Assembly (NCBI RefSeq): GCF_029989365.1
Contig: NZ_JAPRAQ010000026.1
Span: 62,001 to 126,000, forward strand
Direction of reading: 5' to 3'
DNA: 64,000 nucleotides
DNA from: Bradyrhizobium sp. Arg816
Lineage (GTDB): Bacteria; Pseudomonadota; Alphaproteobacteria; Rhizobiales; Xanthobacteraceae
The notes beneath the pieces are model-generated. The model had not been told where the DNA came from, ran no database searches, and saw nothing but the letters and a program-made list of their open reading frames with translations. This document shows positions 7,878 through 16,609 of this stretch, one piece after another; position 1 is the stretch's first letter; every line of letters begins with the position of its first letter. The position numbers and the translations under genes were made by a program.

Positions 7878-9392
7878 ATGGAAGCTTTCGGTCTCTTGCT
7901 TCATGGCTTCGCCGTCCTGCTGACGTGGAAGACGCTCGTGCTGATGATGGTCGGGCTGGTGCTCGGCATCTTCGTCGGCGTGCTGCCCGGGCTCGGCGGC
8001 CCCAACGGCGTTGCGATCCTGCTGCCGCTCACCTTCACGATGGATCCGACCTCGGCGATCGTGATGCTGTCCTGCATCTACTGGGGCGCGCTGTTCGGCG
8101 GCGCCATCACCTCGATCCTGTTCAACATCCCGGGCGAGGCCTGGTCGGTCGCGACCACGTTCGACGGCTATCCGATGGCGCAGCAGGGCAGGGCGGCGGA
8201 AGCGCTGACCGCGGCGTTCACGTCCTCCTTTATCGGCTCGCTGGTCGCGGTGCTGCTGATCACTTTCCTCGCGCCGATGATCTCGTCCTTTGCGTTGAAG
8301 TTCGGCCCGCCCGAGTTCTTCGCGGTTTATCTGCTGACCTTCTGCTCCTTTGTCGGATTGGGGCGCGAGGCTAAGCACAAGACGGTCATCTCGATGTCGC
8401 TCGGCCTTCTGCTCGCCGGCGTCGGCATGGACACGGTGTCGGGTAATCTGCGCATGACCTTCGGCTCGTCAGAGCTCTTGCGCGGCATCAACTTCCTCGT
8501 TGCTGTCATCGGCCTGTTCGGCATCAGCGAGATCCTGCTCACGATGGAGGAGCGGCTGGCGCTGCGTGGACACGCGGCGAGCATCTCGCTCCGCGTCGTG
8601 CTCAGCGTCTGGAAGGACCTGCCGAAATACTGGGTGACGCTGGTGCGTTCCTCCTTCATCGGCTGTTGGCTCGGCATCACCCCGGGTGGCGCGATCGCGG
8701 CCTCCTTCATGGGTTACAACCTCGCAAAACGCTTCGCCAAGGATCCCGAGAGCTTTGGCAAGGGCCGCATCGAGGGCGTGTTCGCACCGGAGACGGCAGC
8801 GCATGCCTCCGGCACCTCGGCGCTGCTGCCGATGCTGGCGCTCGGCATTCCCGGTTCCGGCACGGCCGCGATCCTGCTCGGCGGGTTGATGGTGTGGGGA
8901 CTCAATCCGGGTCCGCTGCTGTTCGTGGAGCACAAGGACTTCGTCTGGGGCCTGATCGCCTCGATGTATCTCGGCAATGTCGTCGGCCTCGTGCTGGTGC
9001 TGACGACGGTGCCAATCTTCGCCTCGATCCTGCGGGTGCCGTTCGCCGCGGTGGCGCCGATGATCGTGGTGTCCTGCGCGATCGGCGCCTATGCGATCCA
9101 GAACGCGATGTTCGACATCTGGCTGATGCTGGGTTTCGGCGTCGTCGGCTACGTTTTCAAGAAGATCGGCATCCCGCTCGCGCCGTTCACCCTGGCGCTC
9201 GTGCTCGGCAACCGCGCCGAGGATGCCTTCCGCCTGTCGATGATCGGGGCCGGCGGCAACCTCAAGGTGTTCTGGTCGAACGGCCTTGTCGGCTCGATCA
9301 CAACCTTGGCGATCGTGCTGTTGTTTTGGCCTGTGATCGACCGCTTGCTGCGCTGCGTCGGATGGCCGCGGCGGGCGAAGCCTGCCGCTTGA
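7878..9392 (+). CDS. tctA: Tripartite tricarboxylate transporter, large permease (TctA)
   Basis: This 504-residue, roughly twelve-helix permease carries the TctA signatures: GVLPGLGGPNGVAILLPLTF near the N-terminus, the related second motif LGITPGGAIAASFMGYNLAK in the middle, and LALGIPGSGTAAILLGGLM. The two glycine-rich motifs reflect an internal duplication of the fold. Length is normal. It is the last gene of the tct operon; the next gene on this strand is a broken beta-helix gene 50 bp downstream. Confidence 0.95.
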   Translation: MEAFGLLLHGFAVLLTWKTLVLMMVGLVLGIFVGVLPGLGGPNGVAILLPLTFTMDPTSAIVMLSCIYWGALFGGAITSILFNIPGEAWSVATTFDGYPMAQQGRAAEALTAAFTSSFIGSLVAVLLITFLAPMISSFALKFGPPEFFAVYLLTFCSFVGLGREAKHKTVISMSLGLLLAGVGMDTVSGNLRMTFGSSELLRGINFLVAVIGLFGISEILLTMEERLALRGHAASISLRVVLSVWKDLPKYWVTLVRSSFIGCWLGITPGGAIAASFMGYNLAKRFAKDPESFGKGRIEGVFAPETAAHASGTSALLPMLALGIPGSGTAAILLGGLMVWGLNPGPLLFVEHKDFVWGLIASMYLGNVVGLVLVLTTVPIFASILRVPFAAVAPMIVVSCAIGAYAIQNAMFDIWLMLGFGVVGYVFKKIGIPLAPFTLALVLGNRAEDAFRLSMIGAGGNLKVFWSNGLVGSITTLAIVLLFWPVIDRLLRCVGWPRRAKPAA

Positions 9393-9442
9393 CCCAAGCG
9401 GATTGGAAACTGGAGCGCTGAACGTCGTGAACACCACGGGAT

Positions 9443-9837
9443 ATGGGAGGCAGCGGCTTTACGATTGCAAGCGCGGCTGCGGGCTTGATCAAGGCGACGC
9501 TCAGCAACGTCAAGGTGATCAATGCGGCCAGCGGTATCGGCGTGGGTGCCGGCGCCGCCGTTCACCTCAGCAATTCGGTCGTGTCAAGCAACTCGGTTGC
9601 CGGCATTGCCATCTCGGGCGGCGGCATCAACATTGACGCCGCGACGATTTCCTTCAACACGATCGGCATCAAGCAAGTCGGCGGATCGGTCAACTGTCCA
9701 ACAATGACCTTTCGTTCAACAGCACCGGCGTGTCCGGCACGGTCAACTCGCATTCGAACAATCGCTTCACGAACAACGGTGCCGGCGGAACGATCACGCC
9801 AATCGGCAGCACGACCAATCCGACCGGATTGCAGTAA
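9443..9837 (+). pseudogene. Right-handed beta-helix protein, truncated and frameshifted remnant
   Basis: The reading frame from 9443 shows beta-helix rungs rich in small residues and Asn, such as VINAASGIGVGAGAAVHLSN and SVVSSNSVAGIAISGGG. Near 9692, after KQVGGSV, the pattern jumps to another frame: LSNNDLSFNSTGVSGTVN, then NRFTNNGAGG and a tail TNPTGLQ with stop at 9835. A one-base loss explains the switch. The N-terminal part and signal peptide are missing, so this is the C-terminal third of a secreted or surface beta-helix protein. It is followed directly by a terminator hairpin. Confidence 0.75.
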
Positions 9838-9875
9838 GAACGAGAATCGCAGGGCTCAGCGATGACGTGAAATGC

Positions 9876-9901
9876 AAAAGCCCCGGCTCGCCGGGGCTTT
9901 T
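9876..9901. terminator. Bidirectional rho-independent terminator
   Basis: A perfect 12-bp stem AAAAGCCCCGGC / GCCGGGGCTTTT with a two-base loop ends in T on one strand and A on the other. It closes the tct/beta-helix transcription unit. Confidence 0.85.
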
Positions 9902-10235
9902 GGTGTTTGCAACGTTTTCCGTGCCGACGCGATGCGGGTCGTCGCGTTGGGCCGGCCCGACCAGGACCTGAGCGAAGCTGCCGCCGTTCAAATCGGGAGA
10001 GCGAAGCTGGCGAAAATCTACCGAGCGCATCCTGATCTGGCGCTCGGTATCTGCGGTGGTCCTCGTGATCGCGGTGACGAAGAATCGAAAGCCCGGCGGT
10101 GACGCCGGGCTTTCGTTATTTCATCGTGAAACGGTCAGAGCCTGTGACGCTTCCCGCGCTTGTCAACGACGTTAATCAGCATCAGGATACAAGCGTAGAT
10201 AGAGCTTCATTGATCTGTTCTTTTTGGAGGACATC
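9902..10235. other. Intergenic space between two terminators and the metalloprotease promoter
   Basis: About 185 bp lie between the hairpins at 9876 and 10087. A 58-codon frame from an ATG at about 9931 to 10102 is open but not recognisable and has no good ribosome site. The stretch from 10115 to 10235 should hold the promoter of the metalloprotease gene; no convincing -35/-10 pair stands out. Confidence 0.4.
10087..10114. terminator. Bidirectional rho-independent terminator
   Basis: Stem GAAAGCCCGGCG / CGCCGGGCTTTC with loop GTGA and flanking T/A runs. It lies 186 bp after a similar terminator, so a short transcript may end here. Confidence 0.8.
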
Positions 10236-11087
10236 ATGGCAGTTGAGCATTATCGAGCCCGGAAGGGCGAGGAGATTCCACACGCGGCCGCCGCTGCAGC
10301 TCCCGGAGGCTACACGATTGAAGTTCGGTTCCTGGGCGGGCTGACGCCCAAGCAGAAGGCCGCCTTCAAGCTTGCTGCGAACCGCTGGACACACGCGATC
10401 GTCGGCGATCTGCCTGATGTCATTGTCGGTGGCGAGAGGATCAATAACCTGCGTATCACGGCGCAGGGCACCGACATTGACGGTCCCGGGAGGATTCTTG
10501 GTCAGGCAGGACCGAACCGCCTGCGCCCGCAGAATGCGGGAGCTGCTGCGTTCCTGCCGGCGACAGGTGACATGCAATTCGATACGGCCGACCTCGCGGC
10601 GATGGAGGCGGACGGCACCCTGAACGACGTCATCACGCACGAGATGGGGCACGTGATCGGCATCGGGACGATCTGGACGAACAAGAAATTGTTGAAGAGG
10701 ACCCACCCGAGCAATCCGACATTCAACGGCGCCAACGCCATGCGCGAATACGGCAAGCTCCGTGGTTCCGCGGGGTCGCTGCCCGTTCCCGTCGAAAACA
10801 CGGGCGGGGAGGGGACGGTGGACTCGCACTGGCGCGACACCGTGTTCGGCGCAGAGCTGATGACCGGCTTCGTCAACGTGGGCGGTAATCCGATGAGCCG
10901 GGTGACGATCGCAAGCTTGCAGGATCTCGGCTATCAGGTGAACATGGACGCTGCCCAGCCGTATCAGCTACCTGATCATCTCCATATGGCTGAGGCGGGG
11001 CTCGTTGCCGCGCATGCTGAAAAGGCAAGAGGCATCGTGCTCCCGCGGATTCCGATCACGTTGCCCGAGGAGAGCCTTGGCCCCTAA
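10236..11087 (+). CDS. Leishmanolysin-like zinc metalloprotease
   Basis: This 283-residue protein has a zincin active site HEMGHVIGIGTIW (H135, E136, H139), a plausible third zinc ligand in SHWRDTVFG (H198), and a Met-turn-like ELMTG about ten residues later. This arrangement, with a long insert before the third ligand, resembles the leishmanolysin (M8) group. There is no classical signal peptide and the N-terminus is Ala-rich, so secretion by a type I system or another route is possible. TTGGAGG five bases before the ATG at 10236 fixes the start. It has its own terminator upstream and a small unknown gene downstream. The substrate is unknown. Confidence 0.8.
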   Translation: MAVEHYRARKGEEIPHAAAAAAPGGYTIEVRFLGGLTPKQKAAFKLAANRWTHAIVGDLPDVIVGGERINNLRITAQGTDIDGPGRILGQAGPNRLRPQNAGAAAFLPATGDMQFDTADLAAMEADGTLNDVITHEMGHVIGIGTIWTNKKLLKRTHPSNPTFNGANAMREYGKLRGSAGSLPVPVENTGGEGTVDSHWRDTVFGAELMTGFVNVGGNPMSRVTIASLQDLGYQVNMDAAQPYQLPDHLHMAEAGLVAAHAEKARGIVLPRIPITLPEESLGP

Positions 11088-11138
11088 GGCTAACTCATTG
11101 CCAACCAAGGCTCCTCGGCAATTCAGGGATACAGGATC

Positions 11139-11420
11139 ATGGAGGGCATGAAGCGACCGGAAGCGATCGTGCTTCCAGATTCGTCACTGATCCCGTCGGA
11201 CTGCCTGATCTCGCCGCCGCCCAACCAGTTCACCCACGAGGTGGCGAGATCGCAGCCCTTCTATGCCTCGCAGGGCGCGCCGAGCGACCCACCGACCGGA
11301 CAGTTCGAGGCGGGAGCCAAGGTCGTGCTGCTCTACCATGACGGCGGCGAGCTTTGTCGTGTCGTCGATGCTGCCGGCCGCTATGTCGGCACGCGCTTCG
11401 ACGGTTTGCGCAAGATCTAG
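11139..11420 (+). CDS. Small hypothetical protein following the metalloprotease
   Basis: The 93-residue product starts at an ATG with AGGATC just upstream. It has a Pro-rich middle (SPPPNQFTHEV) and a C-terminal part that reads like a small beta fold: AKVVLLYHDGGELCRVVDAAG followed by RYVGTRFDGL. No signal peptide or membrane helix is present. It lies 51 bp after the protease gene on the same strand and may be co-transcribed, which would fit an inhibitor or partner, but nothing in the sequence proves it. I do not recognise the family. Confidence 0.6.
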   Translation: MEGMKRPEAIVLPDSSLIPSDCLISPPPNQFTHEVARSQPFYASQGAPSDPPTGQFEAGAKVVLLYHDGGELCRVVDAAGRYVGTRFDGLRKI

Positions 11421-11509
11421 ATGGTTGCGTAAGCCGTCAATGCGCGGCCGATGGTAATCCCCGCGGCGATCCGGATCCGAAAGATCGGCCGTCGAGACGC
11501 GGCCGTTCT

Positions 11510-11695
11510 TCACACCACCTTGGCGTTCCGGAGCGTCGCGATCTCGTCTGCACTGAGGCCGAACTCCTTCAAGATCTCGTCGGTCTGCTCGCCGAATTCC
11601 GGCGGCCGCGCCACCATCTTGCTCGGCGTGCGCGACAGCGTGACGGGTTGGCCGACCAGTCGAATGTGGCGGTCCTCGTCGTTCGGCACGTCCTG
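11510..11695 (-). pseudogene. CaiB/BaiF CoA-transferase, C-terminal fragment
   Basis: Translated on the minus strand this gives about the last 60 residues of a family III CoA-transferase (IRLVGQPVTLSRTPSKMVAR, then PPEFGEQTDEILKEFG and a KVV end). It matches the C-terminus of the intact gene at 22469-23662, including 44 identical bases (11604-11647 against 22563-22606). Upstream of 11695 the similarity stops abruptly and there is no start. It is one of three decayed pieces of this gene in the window. Confidence 0.8.
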
Positions 11696-11884
11696 AGCGC
11701 AGGTCTTTGCGCGGGGTAATGGCTGAGAGAGGTCGGAGAATTCTCGCCAAACGGATGATCTTGCACGCAGATCTCGCAGCTCTTTTAGGCAGCGTCGGGA
11801 GTCTTCTCAGCCATGGCATTCATATGGAGCCGGGATTCAGATTGCCGTCCGGCCCGCGCGCTGATTCCTGTTGGAGCGACCGGA

Positions 11885-12883
11885 TCACGCACCGCCAGAA
11901 ATCCTGTTTGACCCCAACTTCGCCCTCGAAAGTGTTGCCGATGATGTCTCAGAAATGGATGATTGGGCCGTGAGGATGCAATTCATCTGCGACGTCTTAG
12001 AGAAAGGCATCCTGACAAAATCGAACGCCGCAAAAAGCAGATGAAAAAAGGGAGTAAGGCTGTTCTGCAGCGATGGCCGTGCAGCTGACACCTCTGCGAG
12101 GCCAACGCGCTTTAATTCGTTAATGGCGCTTACGGTCCAGAATGGGGCGCCTTGCGTATACGAGCAATTCAAAACATGAAGGCCCGCGGATTCACAGTGA
12201 CGAATGAAGCTAGGTTTGGTGAAGAGAACAAAATGTCGAGGCGTGTGATATCCTCCCCAGGAACGATATCTAAAAATACGAGCGTCTAGCGAGTCGTAGT
12301 TGGGCGTTTTAATCCAAATGAGACCACCAGGAGAAAGCAGGCTCTTTGCCTTTTTCAGTATCTGGATCGGATCTGGAACGTGCTCGATCAGGTTTAGCAT
12401 CAAGATCAAGTCAAACGTTTTTTCAGTCTCGAAGCCTTCAATAGGCGTGAGGTGAAAGTTGTGACCTTTGGCGCGGGCGACATCGGCCGCTCCAGCATCA
12501 ATGTCTACGACGGTTGTATCAGCAATTCTGGAATCGGCTCTCTTCAGCCCGTCGAGGAGCCAACCGATTCCGCCTCCAACATCTAATGCAGACAGGCGTT
12601 CTCCATTGAGTTGTTTGGTGATTGCTTGGAAAGCCCTGTCGTCAAGACGCTTCTTGAAGCGTAGTGCCAAGGTATCGGCTGCATTGGCGTGAAACGAATA
12701 ATAGTTGGATGGATAGATTTCATTCAGCCGATCCGACAGCATCGGGTAAATGAACAGAATATCGCAGCTGTCACAGCGGTAGAAATCGAAGAGCCTGCCC
12801 GATGTAAAATACTCAACGTCGTTGGCTTTCGCGAAATGACGCACAGAACCATCGGCACAAATCGGGCACGTTATTTTGGTCAT
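11885..12883 (-). CDS. Class I SAM-dependent methyltransferase with N-terminal zinc ribbon
   Basis: The 332-residue protein begins with a small zinc-binding module (CPIC at 5-8 and CDSC near 37-40), followed by a Rossmann methyltransferase with SAM motif SALDVGGGIGWLL and the post-motif LILMLNLIEHVPDP. This layout is common in enzymes acting on surface-polysaccharide or lipid-linked sugars. The last 35 or so residues are Ser/Thr-rich and lack the usual closing beta strand, so the 3' end may have been replaced. It overlaps the desaturase gene by 4 bp (stop/start ATGA), so the two are co-translated. Base composition is lower in GC than the catabolic genes nearby. Confidence 0.8.
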   Translation of the reverse strand: MTKITCPICADGSVRHFAKANDVEYFTSGRLFDFYRCDSCDILFIYPMLSDRLNEIYPSNYYSFHANAADTLALRFKKRLDDRAFQAITKQLNGERLSALDVGGGIGWLLDGLKRADSRIADTTVVDIDAGAADVARAKGHNFHLTPIEGFETEKTFDLILMLNLIEHVPDPIQILKKAKSLLSPGGLIWIKTPNYDSLDARIFRYRSWGGYHTPRHFVLFTKPSFIRHCESAGLHVLNCSYTQGAPFWTVSAINELKRVGLAEVSAARPSLQNSLTPFFHLLFAAFDFVRMPFSKTSQMNCILTAQSSISETSSATLSRAKLGSNRISGGA

Positions 12884-13851
12884 GTGAACCTGAAGAGACT
12901 GAGGAACGTTTTCAAATATGTGGAGCGACGCTGCTCGATAACCGATGCTAACTCCGTCTTGAGGAGATATGCCTCCATTTCATGCAAGTTGGTATAGGAA
13001 ACCTGCGGCTCCCAGTGGTGTAGTAGGTGGCGATTGAATCCCGCGGCTCCGAATACCGAAGCGAATATGCCGGGTCCAAATACCCTCGTATAAGCGCCAT
13101 GATCATGCTCATTGTAATCGACACATGGATCCGCAGAGGGGTCTCTATGTTCCAGCAACTGGCGAAGAGCGCCGAAGAGGGGGAAAAACATCACGGTCCC
13201 CAGGACCCACGCGGCGCAAAAAAGTAGCTCGCGAGAAAAGAAGGAAATCGTGACGATTGCAATGTGCGCAAGGAGACCCATGGGCCTGACCCACGTGCCT
13301 CGATCGACCCTCTTGGCCTTAGCTTCGAGTTCGGTGCGCGACCGCAGCACTTCCATCACTCGGACGCCAAACAGGGCCTTGATCAGAAATGCCAGATTAA
13401 GCGAGGAGAAATAAGTCGATTCGCTGTCGTCGATTTTGCCGAGCGCGCGATGATGCTGAAAATGGGTGATGCGGTACTGCTGAACAGATGTGCCTATCAT
13501 CCAAGCAACCAGAATGTTGCATAGAAAATCACTCTGTCCTCTATCAGGGGCGAAATTGAAGTGAGCGCCTTCATGAAGGAACAGTTGCAGGTAGGCGATC
13601 CAGAAGCCAATAGAGATTGCACCGGCAAACACAGTAAATAGCAGTCCATAGTCCGTTTCCATGGGCACGGCGCGGACAAACGCAAAAGTAACAATCAGCG
13701 CAAAGTAGCCGAGCGCAATATCCAGATAGAGCCTCGTATAGTTGGGCGTCAGCGTCTTGATGAAGTCCGCGTATCTGAGACCTTCGTCATTTACGAGAAA
13801 TGGCCTTAGTTCCTGAAACCTTCGCGAATAGTCATCATTACTATCGATCAT
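12880..13851 (-). CDS. Fatty acid desaturase-family membrane protein
   Basis: This 323-residue di-iron membrane enzyme has all three histidine boxes: HEGAH (93-97), HFQHH (130-134) and NRHLLHHWEP (about 280). Four hydrophobic segments pair up around them as expected. The third box with a following NLHEME is typical of the broad desaturase/hydroxylase family that also includes carotenoid and sphingolipid enzymes, so the exact reaction is open. It is transcribed with the overlapping methyltransferase, which suggests modification of one envelope lipid or lipid-linked sugar. The pair looks like an acquired unit by its lower GC. Confidence 0.85.
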   Translation of the reverse strand: MIDSNDDYSRRFQELRPFLVNDEGLRYADFIKTLTPNYTRLYLDIALGYFALIVTFAFVRAVPMETDYGLLFTVFAGAISIGFWIAYLQLFLHEGAHFNFAPDRGQSDFLCNILVAWMIGTSVQQYRITHFQHHRALGKIDDSESTYFSSLNLAFLIKALFGVRVMEVLRSRTELEAKAKRVDRGTWVRPMGLLAHIAIVTISFFSRELLFCAAWVLGTVMFFPLFGALRQLLEHRDPSADPCVDYNEHDHGAYTRVFGPGIFASVFGAAGFNRHLLHHWEPQVSYTNLHEMEAYLLKTELASVIEQRRSTYLKTFLSLFRFT

Positions 13852-14088
13852 TGGCCGTCACCCCGGAGATGGTTCGCCGCCTGAGCGTGCGCCGAGCGTC
13901 ATTGGTTTCGCCCCCGTCTGGCTCAAGTTGAAGAGGTCAGGTTAATATTTCCATTCCCGGTCCATCCTCCGATAGACGCGTTGAGCGAGAACGGACAGCG
14001 AACGGCAGCCGGGCGCAACAAATCGATGGATCATTAGATTCCCCCAGCGGGGCGACAATTTAATTCGCAACCTTTAATCGAGCAACTC
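13852..14088. other. Intergenic region upstream of the desaturase
   Basis: This 237-bp stretch should carry the promoter of the minus-strand desaturase-methyltransferase pair. No operator or hairpin with strong symmetry was seen. Confidence 0.35.
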
Positions 14089-14271
14089 ATGACCGACCCT
14101 TCGGCGCCGATACCAAGTTGCGCACCGTCTCACTTCTACAATTCGCCTGGTGGCGCTACGGCTATCGCGCAGTCGCCGACTACCGGCGCGAGCGGTGGCG
14201 TTAACGGTGGGCTCGGCGGCTCCGAGGCGCGGCCGCGCAATATCGCGCTGTTTGCGTGGATCAAATACTGA
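14089..14271 (+). pseudogene. Phage tail-fibre/tail-collar C-terminal remnant
   Basis: A 60-codon frame ends in GGSEARPRNIALFAWIKY, close to the GSETRPRNIALLxCIKY ending of phage tail-collar and tail-fibre proteins. The preceding residues are Gly/Ser-rich as in those tips. The body of the protein is missing, so this is a remnant. It lies nine bp ahead of a tail-assembly remnant, the normal order in tailed phages. Confidence 0.6.
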
Positions 14272-14280
14272 GAACTCGCT

Positions 14281-14415
14281 ATGAAAATCTGGAATTACAG
14301 CTCAGAAGCCGGCGAGGTCCTTACTGAGAGCGCCGCCGATCCCTGTGCCGTGCAGGAAGACGTTTAGTCAATCCCGGCTTTCGCGACGAATGTCCCATTC
14401 GCGAACGGAGCTTGA
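14281..14415 (+). pseudogene. Phage tail assembly protein remnant with in-frame stop
   Basis: MKIWNYSSEAGEVLTES followed by ADPCAVQEDV matches the N-terminus of small phage tail-assembly proteins (MKIWNYdpetGe...ADPsP...). An in-frame TAG at 14365-14367 interrupts it; reading continues SIPAFATNVPFANGA to a TGA at 14413. The homologous position usually holds a residue such as Trp or Leu, so a single base change could have created the stop. Together with the collar remnant it is evidence of a decayed prophage or tail-derived island. Confidence 0.6.
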
Positions 14416-14675
14416 TTCGTCATGCTGGAAGCCGTTCTTCTGCTACTAGGAATTGGAGCGCTGGCTCTTGTAGTGATTGCCTTCTGGGGCGCGTCAATTT
14501 GGCCCCATCAGGCGCGATTTTCTCAAGCTGCTCGACGAATACAAGCTTGATGCGACACTGCTTGAGCTGGACACGCCGGGGGTCACGCTGCTCCACTGCC
14601 TGCCGGACTGGCAATGCATCTTCAGCGACAATGTGGCGGTCGCCCATCGGCGGTTGGATGTGTTGTAGAAATAGT
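14416..14675. other. Degenerate sequence after the phage tail remnants
   Basis: A short frame from an ATG at 14422 gives a hydrophobic peptide (MLEAVLLLLGIGALALVVIA), and another frame gives LLDEYKLDATLLELDTPGVT. Neither continues into a recognisable domain. It is probably scrambled DNA at the edge of the remnant. Confidence 0.35.
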
Positions 14676-15359
14676 TCAGGCGGTACCAAAGGCGGCGTAT
14701 TGGGCGCCGAGCGGAATACGCCTCAAGGCGCCCTCGACGCGGCGTGCCGGCTCTGCCTCCCAGGGCAACAGTAGGAAATGATGCGCGCCGATCTTCTGCA
14801 AACCGCTAGCCGCCATCAATCTCCGAGCCTTGCGAGCGCTGAGCAACACGGCGTCGCGATCGAATTCGCAGCGCGCAACGGCAAGGCGGGTAAGCGGATT
14901 GAGGGGATTGTGCTCGATGATGCAGATAAGGCCCCCCGGGCGCGCCACGCGCCGCATCTCATTGATGAAGTTGGTCCATTGGGCAGGCGCGACGTGGTGC
15001 AGCACGCAAATCGCAGTCACGATATCGAAACTGTCGTCGTCGAAGGGAAAGCTCCTGCCGTCGAAGGCGCGGTACTCGCTGCCGGGATTGTCGGCGCGCG
15101 CCTGCTCGATACTCTCCGATGAAACATCGATGCCGGTCAGGCTGCCGACCATGCCGCGCAGCAACGGATGAAAGCTGCCGACGCCGCAACCGACGTCGAG
15201 CATCGCGGGTCTCGCCGATCCGAGACGCCGCGCCATCAGGTCGCGCAGGAGGTCGGCTTTGGAGCGCATGAAGAAGCTGTGGGGCAGGCCCGAGAAGTCG
15301 ATCGATGATTGGACGACGTCCCGGTAATTGCTGCGGTACTGGTCGAAGAGCTCGCTCAT
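14676..15359 (-). CDS. Class I SAM-dependent methyltransferase
   Basis: The protein of about 227 residues has a UbiE/Methyltransf_11-type core: AMLDVGCGVGSFHPLL (SAM-binding), an acidic loop FPFDDDSFDIVTAICVLHHV, and VARPGGLICIIEHNP. The start is the ATG at 15359; a GTG at 15368 overlapping the TAG of the upstream glycosyltransferase is the alternative. Either way the two genes are translationally linked, so the likely substrate is the glycolipid or polyprenyl sugar made by that transferase. This is inference from position. Confidence 0.85.
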   Translation of the reverse strand: MSELFDQYRSNYRDVVQSSIDFSGLPHSFFMRSKADLLRDLMARRLGSARPAMLDVGCGVGSFHPLLRGMVGSLTGIDVSSESIEQARADNPGSEYRAFDGRSFPFDDDSFDIVTAICVLHHVAPAQWTNFINEMRRVARPGGLICIIEHNPLNPLTRLAVARCEFDRDAVLLSARKARRLMAASGLQKIGAHHFLLLPWEAEPARRVEGALRRIPLGAQYAAFGTA

Positions 15360-15367
15360 GTGGCTCA

Positions 15368-16366
15368 CTATTCGTGCATGGCGTGAGCTGCGGCGCTCGC
15401 CGGCGCAGCCTGGGCGCGATCGAAGCCCAACCGCTTCTGCACGACGTAGAGTGGACGGTGTTTCACCTCGGCATGAATTCGGCCGATGTAGAGGCCGACG
15501 ATGCCCGTCATGAGCATGTTAAGTCCGCATAGGAGCGATATGACGACCATGGTCGAGGACCAGCCGGCAACCAGGTGGCTGTCCTTGCTCATCCACAGCA
15601 CTAGCACCCAGCCGCCGTAGAGGAGGGCCAGGCACGACACCGCGAGCCCACACCAGATTGCCAGGCGTAAGGGCACATCGGAAAAGCCGAGCGCTGCAGC
15701 CAACGCAAGACGGGTCATCTTGAGCAGAGGATATTTTGTCTCGCCGGCCGCGCGCTCAAGGCGATGGAAGGTCACTTCAGTCTGCCGGAAGCCGAGCCAG
15801 GCGATCATGCCGCGCACGAAGCGGTCCCGCTCCGGCATCTGGCGCAGCGCGTCGAGCACCTTGCGATCGATCAGGCGGAAGTCACCGACGTCGGCCGGAA
15901 TCCGAACCGAGGTCATGCGCCCGAGTATCCGGTAGAACAGATGGGCCGTCGAGCGCTTAAACCGGCTTTCACCAGCGCGCGACAGGCGCCGCGCATAGAC
16001 GACTTCGTAACCTTCTTCCCATTTGGCGATGAGTTGCTCCACGACCTCAGGTGGGTCCTGCAGATCGGCATCCATAACCACAATCGCTTGGCCCTGCGCC
16101 GCGTCCATGCCGGCGGTAATAGCGACTTGGTGGCCGAAATTGCGCGACAGGCCGATCAAGCGATAGCGCGGATCGCGTTTGACGAGTGCTTCCAGCACGA
16201 TGGTGCCGGAATCGCTGCTGCCATCGTCGACGATAATGACCTCCGCCGCGCCGTTGAGCCGGGTCAGCAGCAGGTCGAGCCGGCGCAGCAATATCGGGAG
16301 AACGGCCTCCTCATTGAAGACCGGGACAATGATGCTGTAGCTAACCGTCCGGGAATCGATCGCCAT
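15368..16366 (-). CDS. GT2-family glycosyltransferase with two C-terminal membrane helices (polyprenyl-phosphate sugar synthase type)
   Basis: The 332-residue enzyme has a GT-A domain with YSIIVPVFNEEAVLPILL at the N-terminus, VIIVDDGSSD, RNFGHQVAITAGMDAA, the DXD-like motif VVMDADLQDPPEV and a later DVGDFRLIDRKV. Two membrane segments follow (about 235-260 and 268-295). This is the architecture of GtrB/DPMS-like enzymes that move a sugar from a nucleotide to polyprenyl phosphate for periplasmic decoration of LPS or lipids. A GtrA flippase or GtrC transferase is not adjacent. The gene runs into the methyltransferase. Confidence 0.9.
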   Translation of the reverse strand: MAIDSRTVSYSIIVPVFNEEAVLPILLRRLDLLLTRLNGAAEVIIVDDGSSDSGTIVLEALVKRDPRYRLIGLSRNFGHQVAITAGMDAAQGQAIVVMDADLQDPPEVVEQLIAKWEEGYEVVYARRLSRAGESRFKRSTAHLFYRILGRMTSVRIPADVGDFRLIDRKVLDALRQMPERDRFVRGMIAWLGFRQTEVTFHRLERAAGETKYPLLKMTRLALAAALGFSDVPLRLAIWCGLAVSCLALLYGGWVLVLWMSKDSHLVAGWSSTMVVISLLCGLNMLMTGIVGLYIGRIHAEVKHRPLYVVQKRLGFDRAQAAPASAAAHAMHE

Positions 16367-16609
16367 TGGGGTTCATTCCGCTTTGATGGGTTGAAATCTA
16401 GAGCACTTGTGGTTAAAGCAGCCTTGCATGAACAACTAGGAACGGCCGGAACGGAGACTCTTTTTTCGTGAAAACCGGGATGGAGGGTCAATCAGGCTTA
16501 TCCGGTCGGGGCCGGCGGCCCCGAACGGACAGGCATCCAACGTTCTACCCAATGCGAGACTGCCCCTGTCGTGAGCGGACTCAGACGACGCCCGCCTCCC
16601 TTAGTCATT

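Noticed and set aside
7383..8378. Minus-strand frame of 331 codons opposite tctB/tctA
   Set aside because: Arg/Gln/Glu-rich low-complexity shadow with no domain; tctB and tctA are certain.
9931..10102. Possible small gene between two terminators
   Set aside because: No ribosome site and no recognisable protein; the second terminator overlaps its end.
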